Positions 50,246 through 62,291 of a stretch of 64,000 bases of DNA are shown here, in pieces (position 1 is the first letter of the stretch; every line of letters begins with the position of its first letter). The notes under the pieces were generated by a model. That model was not told where the DNA came from and did no database searches. It worked only from the letters and a program-made list of their open reading frames with translations. The stretch is from Diogma glabrata (taxonomy: Eukaryota > Arthropoda > Insecta > Diptera > Cylindrotomidae), in assembly GCA_963693315.1 (NCBI GenBank), contig OY856187.1, positions 80,116,796-80,180,795 on the forward strand. Reading direction: 5' to 3'. Made by a program: the position numbers and the translations under genes.

Positions 50246-53206
50246 TTAAAGTATTGTCATCTTCCGTAGCTTGTTTAAATATGTTTTTTTTTCATCACTT
50301 ATATTAACGGTGTGTATTACTTCATCGAGATCTTCTATTTCTATCTCATGACTGTTTTGTAGGTAACTTCTTGATAACAAATCCGCAATAACCATAAATT
50401 TACCTGGTAGGTATTTTAATTCGAAATTATACTTAAATAATCTTATTTTCATTCTTTGAAGTCGAGAACTAACGATTTTATTTATATCTTTTGCCATAAT
50501 GCCTAATAATGGTTTGTGGTCGGTCTCAATAATGATTTGCTTACCATATATAAAGAAATGAAACTTTTGACATGCGAAAACAATCGCTAAACACTCTTTC
50601 TCTATTTGGGCATATCGCTTTTCGGTCTCTGATAAGCTTCTCGAAGCAAAACAAATGGGTCTGTTGTCTTGCATTAAACAACATCCCAAACCATCCTTTG
50701 ATGCATCAGTTTGAATTTTTAACTCACCTTTTTCATCAATTACTTTTAAAATTGGTGCATTACTTATTAGTCTTTTAATATTATCCAGACAAATTGTATG
50801 TGCTGGTAACCATTCAAATATTATGTTTTTCTTTAAAAGTTGTCTTAAGGGTGATGACACTTCAGCTAAATTCGGTATATAACTTCTTACATAATTTATC
50901 ATTCCTAACATTTTCTGCAATTCTGTTTTATCTTTAGGAATACGTATATCATTAATGGCTTTCATTTTGTCCGGATCACATGCCACACCCAAATTTGAAA
51001 CTATGTGTCCTAAATACCTGACTGACTCTTTACAATATTGCAATTTGTCTTTGTTAAATTTAATGTTTTTCTCTTTAGCTCTTTGAATAACCTGTTGTAA
51101 AATGTTTGTATGTTCCTTTTTTGATTCTGCTGCTATTAGTATATCGTCCATATAAATGTGTACACCCTGTATTCCCTCGAAATTTATTTCATTAAACCTC
51201 TGAAAAATTTCCGGTGCCGTTTTTATACCAAACGGAAGACGTGTAAATCTGTAGCATCCGAACGGTGTACTAAAAGTACATAATTTACTTGACTTTTCAC
51301 TTAACTTGATTTGCCAATAACCGTCTTTTAAATCAAGAACGGTGAAATATTTTTTCCCATTTAGTCTACTTAAAATATCTTCAAAAATGGGTAAAGAATA
51401 CGTTTCTTCTTTGATGGAAGCATTTAAATCACTTGGATCCAAACATAAACGTAATTGTTTATTTTTTTTTTCAACAATAATTAAATTCGACACCCAATCA
51501 GACGCTTCATTTACTTTCACAATTACTCCTTTATCAACCATCTTTTTTAACTGATCCTTTACCGCATCCCGAATCGACAAAGGAATCTTATGTGCTGGCT
51601 TAACCGTTGGTTGTGCATTTTCTTTTAACGTTATATCGTAACTATCAACAAAACACCCTAATCCTTGAAACAAATCTTCATTATCTGAAATAAATTGCGT
51701 TTTATAACAATTCCCTTGTATTGCATTTATTCTTTTAACTAAATTTAACTCTACACAACCAGTTAAACCCATCACTGGCAGTGTATCTGTATCAACCACA
51801 ACAAATTTTTGTGTTGAAATATCATTGTTTACCATACACACTAATTCAGTTATGCCATTCGTTTTTAATTTAAAACCACCATATGCTTCAAGTTTAATAC
51901 TACTACTATCAATAGCTATATTACTTAAATCTTTTATAAAACGAAACGGTAACACGTTTACTTCTGCCCCAGTGTCTAATTTAAATTGGATAAACTTGTC
52001 TTGAATGCGAATGATTTGGTACCATGCTTTATGATTTTTACAAACTAAATCAATATCTTTCAATTCATTGATCACAAAATCTTCATCATCACTATCAATG
52101 TCTATTTTTAATTCCCGAATTTGTTTAACTAAACCACAAACTATAGCAAAATGATTGAACATACCACAATTGTTGCATCTTTTGCCAAAAGCAGGACAGT
52201 TGCCAGTTGAATGATTTCTCCCACAAGATTGACATTTGATAATTCTTTTGTTTGTATTAAATTCTTGATTCAGACGACTAGAATTATTTGATCTAAAACG
52301 AGACTGGTTTGGTATATTAGTAGTATAATTTATATCATATTTATGTTTATTATCATGGTTATAATTATTATTGTTTTCATTGAAATTATAATTAAATCGT
52401 TCACTATACTTTGAAACATGAGGAACGTTATTTTGAACACTAATTGAATTATTTTTTTGATCTCTAATTTGATTCAAAGGGTGCTTCACTATATGATTTT
52501 TATTTAAGTTTGAGGTATACTTATCTGAAGAAATCTGGTATACTGATGAACTGGAACATTGTTTCTGCATTTCGCTTGTCTGTTCTTTGATGATTTCATT
52601 TGACCTCGCCATTTCAACCGCTTTGTTCACATCTAGTTCCTCTGTTTCCAAAAACCTTTTTTGTAGTATTTTGTCTGCTACTCCAAGTACAATTCTGTCA
52701 CGTACCATCCTGTTTTCTATGGTAGTACTGCAAAACCCACACGTTTTTACCATTTTTTTAATATCAACTAAAAACATATCAATTGGTTCACCCTGTTCTT
52801 GATTTCTATTAAAAAACAAATAACTTTGATACACTTCATTTGTTTTTGGAACACAAAAATTTTCAAATGAATCGAAAACGTTTTGATAGCTCTTTCTTTC
52901 TGTATCACTTAATGAAAAAGAATTAAATATTTCCACCGCATCTTTTCCAATTGAGTTCAAAAAAATGGCTACCTGTACAACTTCAGGTTTTTTTTTAATT
53001 TCAATGGCGGTCGCAAAAATTTCATAACTTTGTTTAAAAATTCGCCAGTTTTCAGCTAAGTTACCCTCCAATTTTAGTTCTTCTACTTTTCTTAAAAACT
53101 CCATCTCTTGATTTATCACTTTTTCTCTAATTACAAGTTGTTTTGGTGGCCTGCCTCGCGGTAACTTAAGTCCTTCTTTACGATCTTTAACTTTTTTAAC
53201 ACCCAT
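50246..53206 (-). CDS. Gypsy (mag-like) fused gag-pol polyprotein up to RNase H
   Basis: 986 codons open from an ATG at 53206. Gag occupies about residues 1-320, with two CCHC knuckles at about 325-360 (CQSCGRNHSTGNC, CNNCGMFNHFAIVC). The aspartic protease site FKLDTGAEVNVLPF is at about 410. The reverse transcriptase at about 545-720 has LDLKDGYWQI, LPFGIKTAPEIFQR and YMDDILI (about 685). RNase H at about 835-940 has QTDASKDGLG and ETDHKPLLG. A single fused gag-pol frame is usual in mag-type gypsy elements. The frame ends early at an A8 run, where one base of difference would lead on into the integrase. Confidence 0.9.
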   Translation of the reverse strand: MGVKKVKDRKEGLKLPRGRPPKQLVIREKVINQEMEFLRKVEELKLEGNLAENWRIFKQSYEIFATAIEIKKKPEVVQVAIFLNSIGKDAVEIFNSFSLSDTERKSYQNVFDSFENFCVPKTNEVYQSYLFFNRNQEQGEPIDMFLVDIKKMVKTCGFCSTTIENRMVRDRIVLGVADKILQKRFLETEELDVNKAVEMARSNEIIKEQTSEMQKQCSSSSVYQISSDKYTSNLNKNHIVKHPLNQIRDQKNNSISVQNNVPHVSKYSERFNYNFNENNNNYNHDNKHKYDINYTTNIPNQSRFRSNNSSRLNQEFNTNKRIIKCQSCGRNHSTGNCPAFGKRCNNCGMFNHFAIVCGLVKQIRELKIDIDSDDEDFVINELKDIDLVCKNHKAWYQIIRIQDKFIQFKLDTGAEVNVLPFRFIKDLSNIAIDSSSIKLEAYGGFKLKTNGITELVCMVNNDISTQKFVVVDTDTLPVMGLTGCVELNLVKRINAIQGNCYKTQFISDNEDLFQGLGCFVDSYDITLKENAQPTVKPAHKIPLSIRDAVKDQLKKMVDKGVIVKVNEASDWVSNLIIVEKKNKQLRLCLDPSDLNASIKEETYSLPIFEDILSRLNGKKYFTVLDLKDGYWQIKLSEKSSKLCTFSTPFGCYRFTRLPFGIKTAPEIFQRFNEINFEGIQGVHIYMDDILIAAESKKEHTNILQQVIQRAKEKNIKFNKDKLQYCKESVRYLGHIVSNLGVACDPDKMKAINDIRIPKDKTELQKMLGMINYVRSYIPNLAEVSSPLRQLLKKNIIFEWLPAHTICLDNIKRLISNAPILKVIDEKGELKIQTDASKDGLGCCLMQDNRPICFASRSLSETEKRYAQIEKECLAIVFACQKFHFFIYGKQIIIETDHKPLLGIMAKDINKIVSSRLQRMKIRLFKYNFELKYLPGKFMVIADLLSRSYLQNSHEIEIEDLDEVIHTVNISDEKKTYLNKLRKMTIL

Positions 53207-53370
53207 TAAAAAAAAGTTTATTGCAAAATTTTATGCATTTTACAGTAATATCATAAAATTCAAACATATATTTTAATTTTTTGAAATTATTCATATCACT
53301 AATTATTAATTAGAATTTTTTTTAACTAAAATTTAATTTTTTTTTAAATTACTCAAGATCAACTGCGCCA

Positions 53371-53489
53371 TGTATTATTTATTGTTAACACGATGATGTC
53401 TATTTAACAACTGATTTATTATCGTTCTCTTATAAACTCATTACAATCCATTTACACTAATACATTGATCATTATTTATATAGCTCTAT
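53371..53489 (-). repeat. 5' LTR of the gypsy element
   Basis: Direct repeat of the 3' LTR. Contains TATATAAAT (minus strand) as a possible promoter element. Confidence 0.85.
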
Positions 53490-53653
53490 ATATATAAAAT
53501 TTCTCAACTTTAAGGGGTCGGAGGCACGTCTTAGAATTGACCGATTGATATCAGATTTTGCAAATAATATTTTTATGAGTATTCACACGAAATGGGAGGG
53601 TGCCGCAAACTGTACAATGAAAAAAAAAATTCTAGTGTAATCTAAGGGCCATC

Positions 53654-54111
<458 letters not shown>

Positions 54112-54311
54112 NNNNNNNNNNNNNNNNNNNNNNNNNNNNNNNNNNNNNNNNNNNNNNNNNNNNNNNNNNNNNNNNNNNNNNNNNNNNNNNNNNNNNNNNN
54201 NNNNNNNNNNNNNNNNNNNNNNNNNNNNNNNNNNNNNNNNNNNNNNNNNNNNNNNNNNNNNNNNNNNNNNNNNNNNNNNNNNNNNNNNNNNNNNNNNNNN
54301 NNNNNNNNNNN
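54112..54311. other. Assembly gap, 200 N
   Basis: Exactly 200 unknown bases, probably a fixed-size placeholder. It hides the end of the TA tract and about 15-20 bp of the left terminus of the next element. Confidence 0.97.
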
Positions 54312-55690
<1,379 letters not shown>

Positions 55691-55727
55691 TGTTTAATCA
55701 ATATATATATATATATATATATATTGT

Positions 55728-56375
55728 TTAAATTAAAATTATTAAAGTTATTCTGGGTTTCACATCTATCAGCATTCCAAGCAACTATTATATACATTTT
55801 TATATTTAAAGTAATCAAAACATATCATATAAAAATTTGCGTCTATCAACACCCTTAGAAAGCATGTTTTTGTGGGACCTTGTTCTTAAAAGTTTTTATG
55901 TGCTGTTGTGACACACCTTGTAATTTCTACTACCAAACACATTTAATTTAAAAAAAATAGCGTATCATCAAAAAATATTCCATAACTTAGAGTAAGGGAT
56001 GGTATCGTTGTTTGAAAATACTACATCCGCCAGCACCCCTAAGATATCACTTTGGCTAATGAGATTGCACTGCTATCGCCAGTGGTATACGATATCTCAA
56101 GATAACTCACATGCCAATAGCAGGGACTAAAGTACGCGTGGTTGTCACACCCATAGATCAACAATTTTTTATTTTACAAATCTTCCTGCGGAAAGCTAAG
56201 TAAATTCATTGGTATTAATGCGCATTGTTGCCGTTTGCAAATCACTATCGGCTAAGTGCCACAATTTTGAATTAGTTTATTTATCATGATTGCCATCCAT
56301 GTTTAATCATACATAAGCTATGCTTCTTTGTATAGAATTTATGCGATTTCCCTCTCGTAATTGTGAGCTTTAAAT
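55728..56375. mobile_element. Repeat D, copy 2 (uninterrupted)
   Basis: Inverse of 18408-18980 plus 19976-20045. It provides the empty site that defines the retroposon insertion in copy 1. Confidence 0.75.
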
Positions 56376-56810
56376 CGATATAATCGATGGTATCAAGTAT
56401 CAAGTTACAAGTATTAAGTCTTCACTTAGTTTTAGAAGCATGTATTACATACAATTCCAAACCAACAACATATTTGGTGAAGATGATAAAATTTGTAACA
56501 TCATGATGTGTTAAATTCCAATACATATAATTTTGATATACTGTAATGGGGAACTGGTTCCATTGGAAACCCAATGGACTTGGTATAGCAGGCCACGTAC
56601 CTAGTTCGATTTTGAACACTAAAATAACTTCAGTCAGCGAGAACGAGAAATTATACCTGCTACCCAGTACAAATTGTCGGAATTGTACGCGTATATTGTT
56701 TAGTTATCGGATCGGAGACGAAAGAAAGAGTGAAACAGGAGACTCTGGCGGCACCATAGGTCGAAGAAGCCATGACCGTCACGTCACCCCTTTAATCACG
56801 TCGCTCACAC
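56376..56810. other. Intergenic, no gene recognised
   Basis: A plus-strand frame from 56546 looks mildly protein-like (MGNWFHWKPNGLG...) but runs into microsatellite DNA and matches nothing known to me. Confidence 0.3.
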
Positions 56811-57050
<240 letters not shown>

Positions 57051-57345
57051 ATATAAAAAAAAAAATTATATACAATAAAATGACTCACCCCCATGTTTGT
57101 AACAGATCCCACTCTCCCAGCATCAGACCTTAGTCCCTCATAATAGTGTTGATTGGTTTCGATCAAATATCAATATTGTTCCAGTACAAGAGGTGGTTGA
57201 ATTTAAAGAGGATGATACGCTACTGTTGCATCAACCCAGGTGGTTGTTGAATTCCAATAACATTGCAATTTTTATTTTCAAGGTCTGCGACTGGTGAATC
57301 GTAAAGCTTCTTTGTAACCGAAACAGTCAAATTTGTCTGCTGTAC

Positions 57346-58080
57346 TCAACATGTACTCGTCTTTTCCGTTATTTGTTCTTTCAATTTATTCCAACGATAT
57401 GGTGAATGAACGAAAAAACTGTAAATTTTTTCAATCAAATCGAAGAAACTGGTAGCAATAACATTTCCAGAAACAGTATTTACACCGACTAAATTCAATG
57501 TGTGAGCATTGCAAGGTACAAACATTGCTGGTTCATTTTGTTCACGAATCAAAGCTTGAAAACCGCCACTAATTCCGTCCATATTGTTTGCGTTGTCATA
57601 TGACTGTCCTCTGCAATTTTGTATGTCAATTTTGTTTTCTTCAAAGAATTTTTAAACGATGCCAAAAAGATACTCTGATGTATGACCCGCAATTAAAAGC
57701 AACGAATCGTTCATTGATTTTACCATCTTTTAAATATCGAATGCAAAAAGCCAATTGATCCGAATGACTTACATCCGAAGTGAAGTCAACATTAATCGAA
57801 TAATAAACTGCGTCAATGACGTTGGTTGCAATACTAATTTTGATTTCTTGCCCGATGATAGTAATAAATTCGTCACATATTGTACTTGAGAGGTACGTAG
57901 TTCTTCCTAAAAATATCCCAATAAAATTAAAATGTCGCATATACTTTTTCCTTTGTTGCCAAATTTATCAATATGCTCTGTTAAGAAAGGATAAAATTTA
58001 ACCAAAGTTCAAGATCTCCAAGAACGTTGCCATTGTGATTCGAGCCCAGAGTTTCATCACTTTCAGAAGTTCGGAATGAA
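57346..58080 (-). pseudogene. hAT transposase fragment (ZMYM1-like group)
   Basis: Minus-strand pieces in three frames follow the family order. The N-side part at 58080-57950 reads GN.LGDLE...FYPFLTEHIDKFGNKGK. 57940-57641 has YLSSTICDEFITIIGQEI and YYSINVDFTSDVSHSDQL. 57582-57346 has DGISGGFQALIREQNEPA, PCNAHTLNLVGV and FFVHSPYRWNKLKE. This matches the catalytic region of hAT transposases related to vertebrate ZMYM1. The C-terminal dimerisation region is missing. Confidence 0.78.
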
Positions 58081-58156
58081 AAATTTTGTTTTTATTTATT
58101 TTCTTTATAAATTATGTATCTTTATTTAAAATATTCGAATAAATTATTACTTTTAC

Positions 58157-58370
58157 TATATGTGTTATTATGGTTTTCCATATTATTCACTGTTTGTGTG
58201 CTTTTGTCACTTTTGAATTAAAATACAATATTTAAAAATATGCTTTCTACTGTTTATTTTTAAATTTATTTATAATAATGAAAACTTCCTTATAGTAACA
58301 ATTTGATTTTTATTTTTTATTTTAAAGAATATCGATTTCGACTTACGTCATCCTCAGTTCTTAAATTATT
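58157..58370. repeat. MITE half-copy, same family as 60115-60500
   Basis: 214 bp nearly identical to 60115-60330 (GTGTTATTATGGTTTTCCAT, TTTCGACTTACGTCATCCTC). Only one arm is present. Confidence 0.75.
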
Positions 58371-58408
58371 ATTATAATTTTTGCTTAAACTATTACTTAT
58401 ATACTATT

Positions 58409-58790
58409 TCAACTGCTGTTTTTTATTATTATGTCATATATTTTGTTAGTTTTAGTGTTGATTTTATCATTTAAAATATTGTTATTGTTTTTATGTTTAT
58501 ATATTTCTATTTCTTCCAATCTATCTAGATTTTGTCCTTTTCTTTTTTTATGTAATATGGTTAAATTTGTGTATTTGTGTTTTTCTATTTTCAAATGTTG
58601 GGCATATCTGGATTTTGGATCGCTTCTGTTAATTTCATTGGTGTGCTCGATAAATCTTTTTTTGAAGGACCTCCCCGTCTGGCCTATGTAAAATTTACTG
58701 CAGTCGTCGCAGGTAAGCTTATAAACACCTGTGTCTAAGCTTTGGGTTTTTTTAGTTTTTAGGTAGTTTTCTATTTTATTTTTGTTTTTG
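58409..58790 (-). pseudogene. Penelope-like GIY-YIG endonuclease domain, fragment
   Basis: On the minus strand, an open frame reads SLDTGVYKLTCDDCSKFYIG, QTGRSFKKRFIEHTNEI, then ...LEEIEIYKHKNNNNILND, and stops at 58409. GVY...YIG, the CX2C pair between them and the downstream E-x-E-x-Y pattern are those of the C-terminal GIY-YIG domain of Penelope-like retroelements. No reverse transcriptase is present upstream. The frame is closed by stops just before 58790. Confidence 0.72.
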
Positions 58791-59181
58791 TAAGCATATT
58801 ACTTTTAGATTGCAAAATGGAAAAGAGAAATTCAAAATTTTGTTTGGAATTATTTATTTTAGAATCTGAGAAAACAATGGAACCAATAGTTAAAAACTGC
58901 TGCAAGAGTATCGTTTGAACTAGAGAATCAATTTATGATACACATTGTATATTTTCTATTCCAGAGATTTTTTTAGGGTGTAATTGTTATCGAGACATGC
59001 AGTTCTGAATCATCAAAAATTCAGTTCTGTTTTTTAGTCATCAAAAATGAATTTTTGTAAATACTTAAATTAACCAGGTTTTTTTTCGAAGCTGAAGATC
59101 TGTTTTTTAGTCATCAATTTTGAAAAATGAGGAAAATGGGCCCCCAAAAATTACTAATTTCAGGGTCCCCTGAGCTGTTAA

Positions 59182-59191
59182 TCCGCCACTG
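59182..59191 (-). mobile_element. 5' terminus of the hAT element
   Basis: CAGTGGCGGAT on the minus strand starts at 59191, the same terminus as the hAT element at 24710. Its orientation agrees with the transposase remnant at 58080-57346. The Penelope-like fragment and MITE half lie between, so the element is broken up. The 3' end was not found. Confidence 0.55.
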
Positions 59192-59399
59192 GTATAGTGC
59201 TTGATGAAGACTAACATTTGTTTGTCGTTTTCAATTTTCCTTAAAACATTTTAATGGCACTCAACGGAAATTTTTGTGTGCCAAGTTAGACTGGTTATGA
59301 TCCAAAACGTCGAGATATGTTTGTACACTTGTCTAAAAAGTATTTGTACTCATCCCCGAGCTCAATTTTTTAAAAATATATTTTACTTTCCCCACAATG

Positions 59400-60010
59400 A
59401 CATCATTGCGGACGAACCTTTGTTGTGCTTTTCTATTTCTTCCTTCTGGTTTTGGTTTTTATTATTTCCTTGGAAACATTTGATTCTCTTAAAGACACAA
59501 TTGATAATATCTTCATCACCGCACCTAATCCAGTCTTTACGGAGAAATAGGGCAGTTCATGACTTTGGTGAGTCTCATGTTATTTTCCTTGATATATCCA
59601 AGGCGTTTGACAGAGTTTGGCATCGGGCTCTTATCAAATAACAATTCTAGTGTTGTTGTTGTTTCGGTTAAATTATCAATTCAAGCCGGTATTCTTCAGG
59701 GTTCAGTCTTTCGCCAACCCTTTTCTGATCTGAACGATTTGTTACCTATTACAACAAACCCAATATATAGCTTTTCCAAAGTTCGTTAATTACGTTACGT
59801 TAATTTTAAGAGAATGAAGAAGAAAGGAAAAAAACAGATATCTCGTCTAACTGCTAATTATAATCGTAGGAAAATGGTTGAATCCTTGGATCTTAAATCA
59901 ATTTCGGACATGAATCTAGATCTTGAATCAATTCTGGACTGGTGTAAACTGAACCTTTTGACATTTAATTTTAGTTTTTTCCTATAAGACCTCCAGTTCC
60001 AATGCAACGT
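59400..60010 (+). pseudogene. LINE reverse-transcriptase remnant
   Basis: Plus-strand pieces in several frames include FRRNRAVHDFGESHVIFLDI and SKAFDRVWHRALIK (about 59530-59640), a PQGSV-type block (GILQGSVFRQPFSDLNDLL, about 59690-59745), and LESILDWCKLNLLTFN (about 59925-59975). The order fits a jockey-like reverse transcriptase. Many stops. Confidence 0.7.
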
Positions 60011-60114
60011 TTAGCTCCAATGCAACGTTTTCCAGACAAGCATTATTAAACTCACCTGCACCTTAAACTATTGCGTACTAATATAAACCACAAATGAAAA
60101 TGGTACGATCATTA

Positions 60115-60500
60115 TACGTGTTATTATGGTTTTCCATATTATTCACTGTTTGTGTGCTTTTGTCACTATTGAATTAAAATGCAATATTTAAAAATATACT
60201 TTTTTAAACGTTTATTTTTAATTTTTATTTTATTAATAATAATATAAACTTCCTTATAGTAACAATTTTGAATTTTTATTTTATTGAATATTGATTTCGA
60301 CTTACGTATAATACTCAGTTCTTAAATTATTATTCCAATAATAATTTAAGAACTGAGGATGACGTAAGTCGAAATCGATATTCAATAAAATAAAAAATAA
60401 AATTCAAAATTGTTACTATAAGGAAGTTTATATTATTATTAATAAAATAAAAATTAGAAATAAACATTTAAAAAATTATATTTTTAAATATTGCATTTTG
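60115..60500. mobile_element. Palindromic MITE with about 155-bp arms
   Basis: 60180-60335 is mirrored by 60340-60497 (AACTTCCTTATAGTAACAAT paired with ATTGTTACTATAAGGAAGTT; TTCTTAAATTATTATT paired with AATAATAATTTAAGAA). Single arms of this element occur at 17124-17275 and 58230-58370. Confidence 0.85.
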
Positions 60501-60552
60501 GTACGATCATGTTTGTTGTGTGGCGAAATTAGAGTCCTAACGACTTGGCTTC

Positions 60553-60753
60553 CTATGTTGCAGTAAAAGTTTTATCTCCATCTTGAATAACTACGTTGTA
60601 TAAAGAAATTATACGACTTATCCACGAATTCAATTCCCATTCATGGGTTGCATTACCAGAAACCTGTAAATTTTGTCGCCAGAGTTCATAGGCGTGTATT
60701 GATGCCGATTGATGATCCAATGATAACATCAGGTGATTCACTGAAACATACAA
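60553..60753 (-). other. Unidentified 66-codon frame
   Basis: Reads LMLSLDHQSASIHAYELWRQ, then NATHEWELNSWISRIISLYN and a short end. The composition looks like a real, soluble protein fragment rather than AT-rich noise, but I do not recognise it. It may be one exon or a TE fragment. Confidence 0.3.
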
Positions 60754-60799
60754 GAGTTGTTGAAGCTTTTAGACTACGCTATGTTCTAAAGAAATTAAT

Positions 60800-61271
60800 C
60801 ACTTAATACCTCCAGTACGTAGATCTTCACGAGCCACAAGACAATCTTCGCATTCTTATAAGCTATAGACCTTAAACATTTCGTATACTGATGGAATCGA
60901 TTACCAAAAAATGTTTTCTCTGCTACGTACATTCTATAATTTGATGACACCATGATAATATTTGCTTATAATTTTTTTTTACCTCTTGACCGGAATGAAC
61001 TAATATTCATAAAAACCCGGAGAAACACTCCTGGCTCCGGAGCTCCGAAGACGTACGCTCAAACCCGAAGTCTTCGGAGTAAAAAGTACGAGTTGGTAAC
61101 CCTGCCTATCACATGGTTCCTCTTTTTTCTCAAAAAATCGTCAAAATTCAAAAAAAAATTTCGGCCCATCTACTACCCAAGACCTTTCCAACGCTATACA
61201 CCCACATTTGTTAGAGCAAATAATTTTAAATGGCCATAAAAGTAATGCTTACGTATTTATATATATATAGA
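60800..61271. repeat. Intergenic DNA with repeat H, short-TA copy
   Basis: 61100-61260 is homologous to 45650-45813. Here the sequence after GCTTACGTATT has only a few TA units (about 61258-61268) and then unique sequence. 60800-61099 shows nothing recognisable apart from a GC-richer patch at about 61015-61085. Confidence 0.6.
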
Positions 61272-61506
61272 TAACAATTTTACTTAGCCTAAAGCTATGC
61301 AACATAATTATAACGATACATTCTTGAACTTAAGAAAATATTTATTCTGTTCACATAATTGGTTGCTATCCGACATTTGTTTCGCTTTTAGGTAGATTTC
61401 ATATAAAAATCTACCTATTGCAATGGGCTTCATCTCGGAATTTCGGAAAAATTTTTGTGCCAAACGACTATATATGATAAGCGGAGACGAAAAAACAAAA
61501 AAAAAA

Positions 61507-61509
<3 letters not shown>

Positions 61510-61588
<79 letters not shown>
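61510..61588. repeat. (TA)n microsatellite, about 79 bp
   Basis: TA run directly adjoining the LTR to its right. The LTR element probably inserted in or beside it. Confidence 0.95.
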
Positions 61589-61591
<3 letters not shown>

Positions 61592-61895
61592 AATAAACTT
61601 CATCCAGAATGGGTTAACTTTATTTACTCATTCATGAATTCAAAGTTAACTCCTTTTTCAATCTTTTACTTGTATTGCAAATCGTATTGCATAAATTAAT
61701 GTAAATTAAGTTTGTTATACAAATGTTTACATTAATTAAAAGGAATAACCTAATACATTTTGCATAAATTAAATTTGAGTTCGCTAATACAAATGCAAGT
61801 ATGAATGAAAACAGGTGTGGCCTATTTCAGATGTACGGACTACGTAGTATTGATTTCTAGTGGATTATAGAAGTTTCGATTTATTTATTTTTCGA

Positions 61896-61930
61896 TATAA
61901 ATAAGCAAACAAGAATATCAGATGGTCAGT
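61896..61930 (+). promoter_or_regulatory. TATA box and insect-type initiator in the LTR
   Basis: TATAAATA at 61896-61903 and TCAGT at 61926-61930. The initiator A at 61928 is 32 bp from the first T of the TATA box, the standard spacing. TCAGT is the arthropod initiator consensus. This would set the U3/R boundary at about 61928. Confidence 0.6.
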
Positions 61931-62171
61931 TTTAATTTTGCAATTAAAAGTGTTTTACAAATATTCGAAAGTATAAGGAATAATCGGTGGTACTTGAGCC
62001 TGGGTATTAATAGTGAAAGAATCTGAACTTGGTGGAATAGTAAATACAGATTTTACGATTCCGAATATTATTGATTCAAATTGTGGAAAAGCGGTGAAGT
62101 TTAGTGTACATAAATTGGAGACCCTGGAATTTATTGTAAGGAAAAACGGAAGCTGCTGTAATTTGTTGACA

Positions 62172-62177
62172 AATAAA
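62172..62177 (+). terminator. LTR poly(A) signal
   Basis: AATAAA about 245 bp downstream of the predicted start site, inside the LTR. Confidence 0.45.
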
Positions 62178-62263
62178 GTTTGAGATTCTGTTAACCAAAG
62201 ATCTGTCTTTTTACTGTCGTGTTTGTTCAATAATCTAAAAGAACCAACGAAGAGTCGTTACAG

Positions 62264-62281
62264 TGGTGTCAGAAGTGGGAT
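62264..62281 (+). other. Primer-binding site
   Basis: TGGTGTCAGAAGTGGGAT directly after the LTR end, in the position and with the TGG start expected for pairing with a tRNA 3' end. The primer tRNA is not assigned. Confidence 0.55.
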
Positions 62282-62291
62282 TATTGAAACA

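Larger units (their letters stand above)
48639..53489 (-). mobile_element. Ty3/gypsy retrotransposon with identical short LTRs
   Basis: Two 119-bp direct repeats, 48639-48757 and 53371-53489, are identical as read and begin TGTATTATTTATTG on the plus strand. The left LTR probably extends to 48763 (…GTTACA), giving TG...CA ends. The last 6 bp are altered at the right. The coding strand is minus. Next to the 5' LTR is a primer-binding site starting TGGCGCAGTTGATC, and a purine-rich tract precedes the 3' LTR. The element interrupts a 147-bp unit of foldback F at GGGTCCAG / AAAATTTCTC. Confidence 0.88.
61589..62262 (+). repeat. 5' LTR of the right-edge retrotransposon
   Basis: Inferred from TG at 61589 directly after the TA tract to CA at 62261-62262, directly before a primer-binding-site-like TGGTGTCAGAAGTGGGAT at 62264. 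It contains a promoter and an AATAAA at 62172. The partner LTR lies outside the window, so the ends are not proven. Confidence 0.65.

Noticed and set aside
62223..62291. Upstream start of the right-edge gag
   Set aside because: It would place coding sequence in the LTR end and primer-binding site. The ATG at 62292 begins the SAP domain directly.
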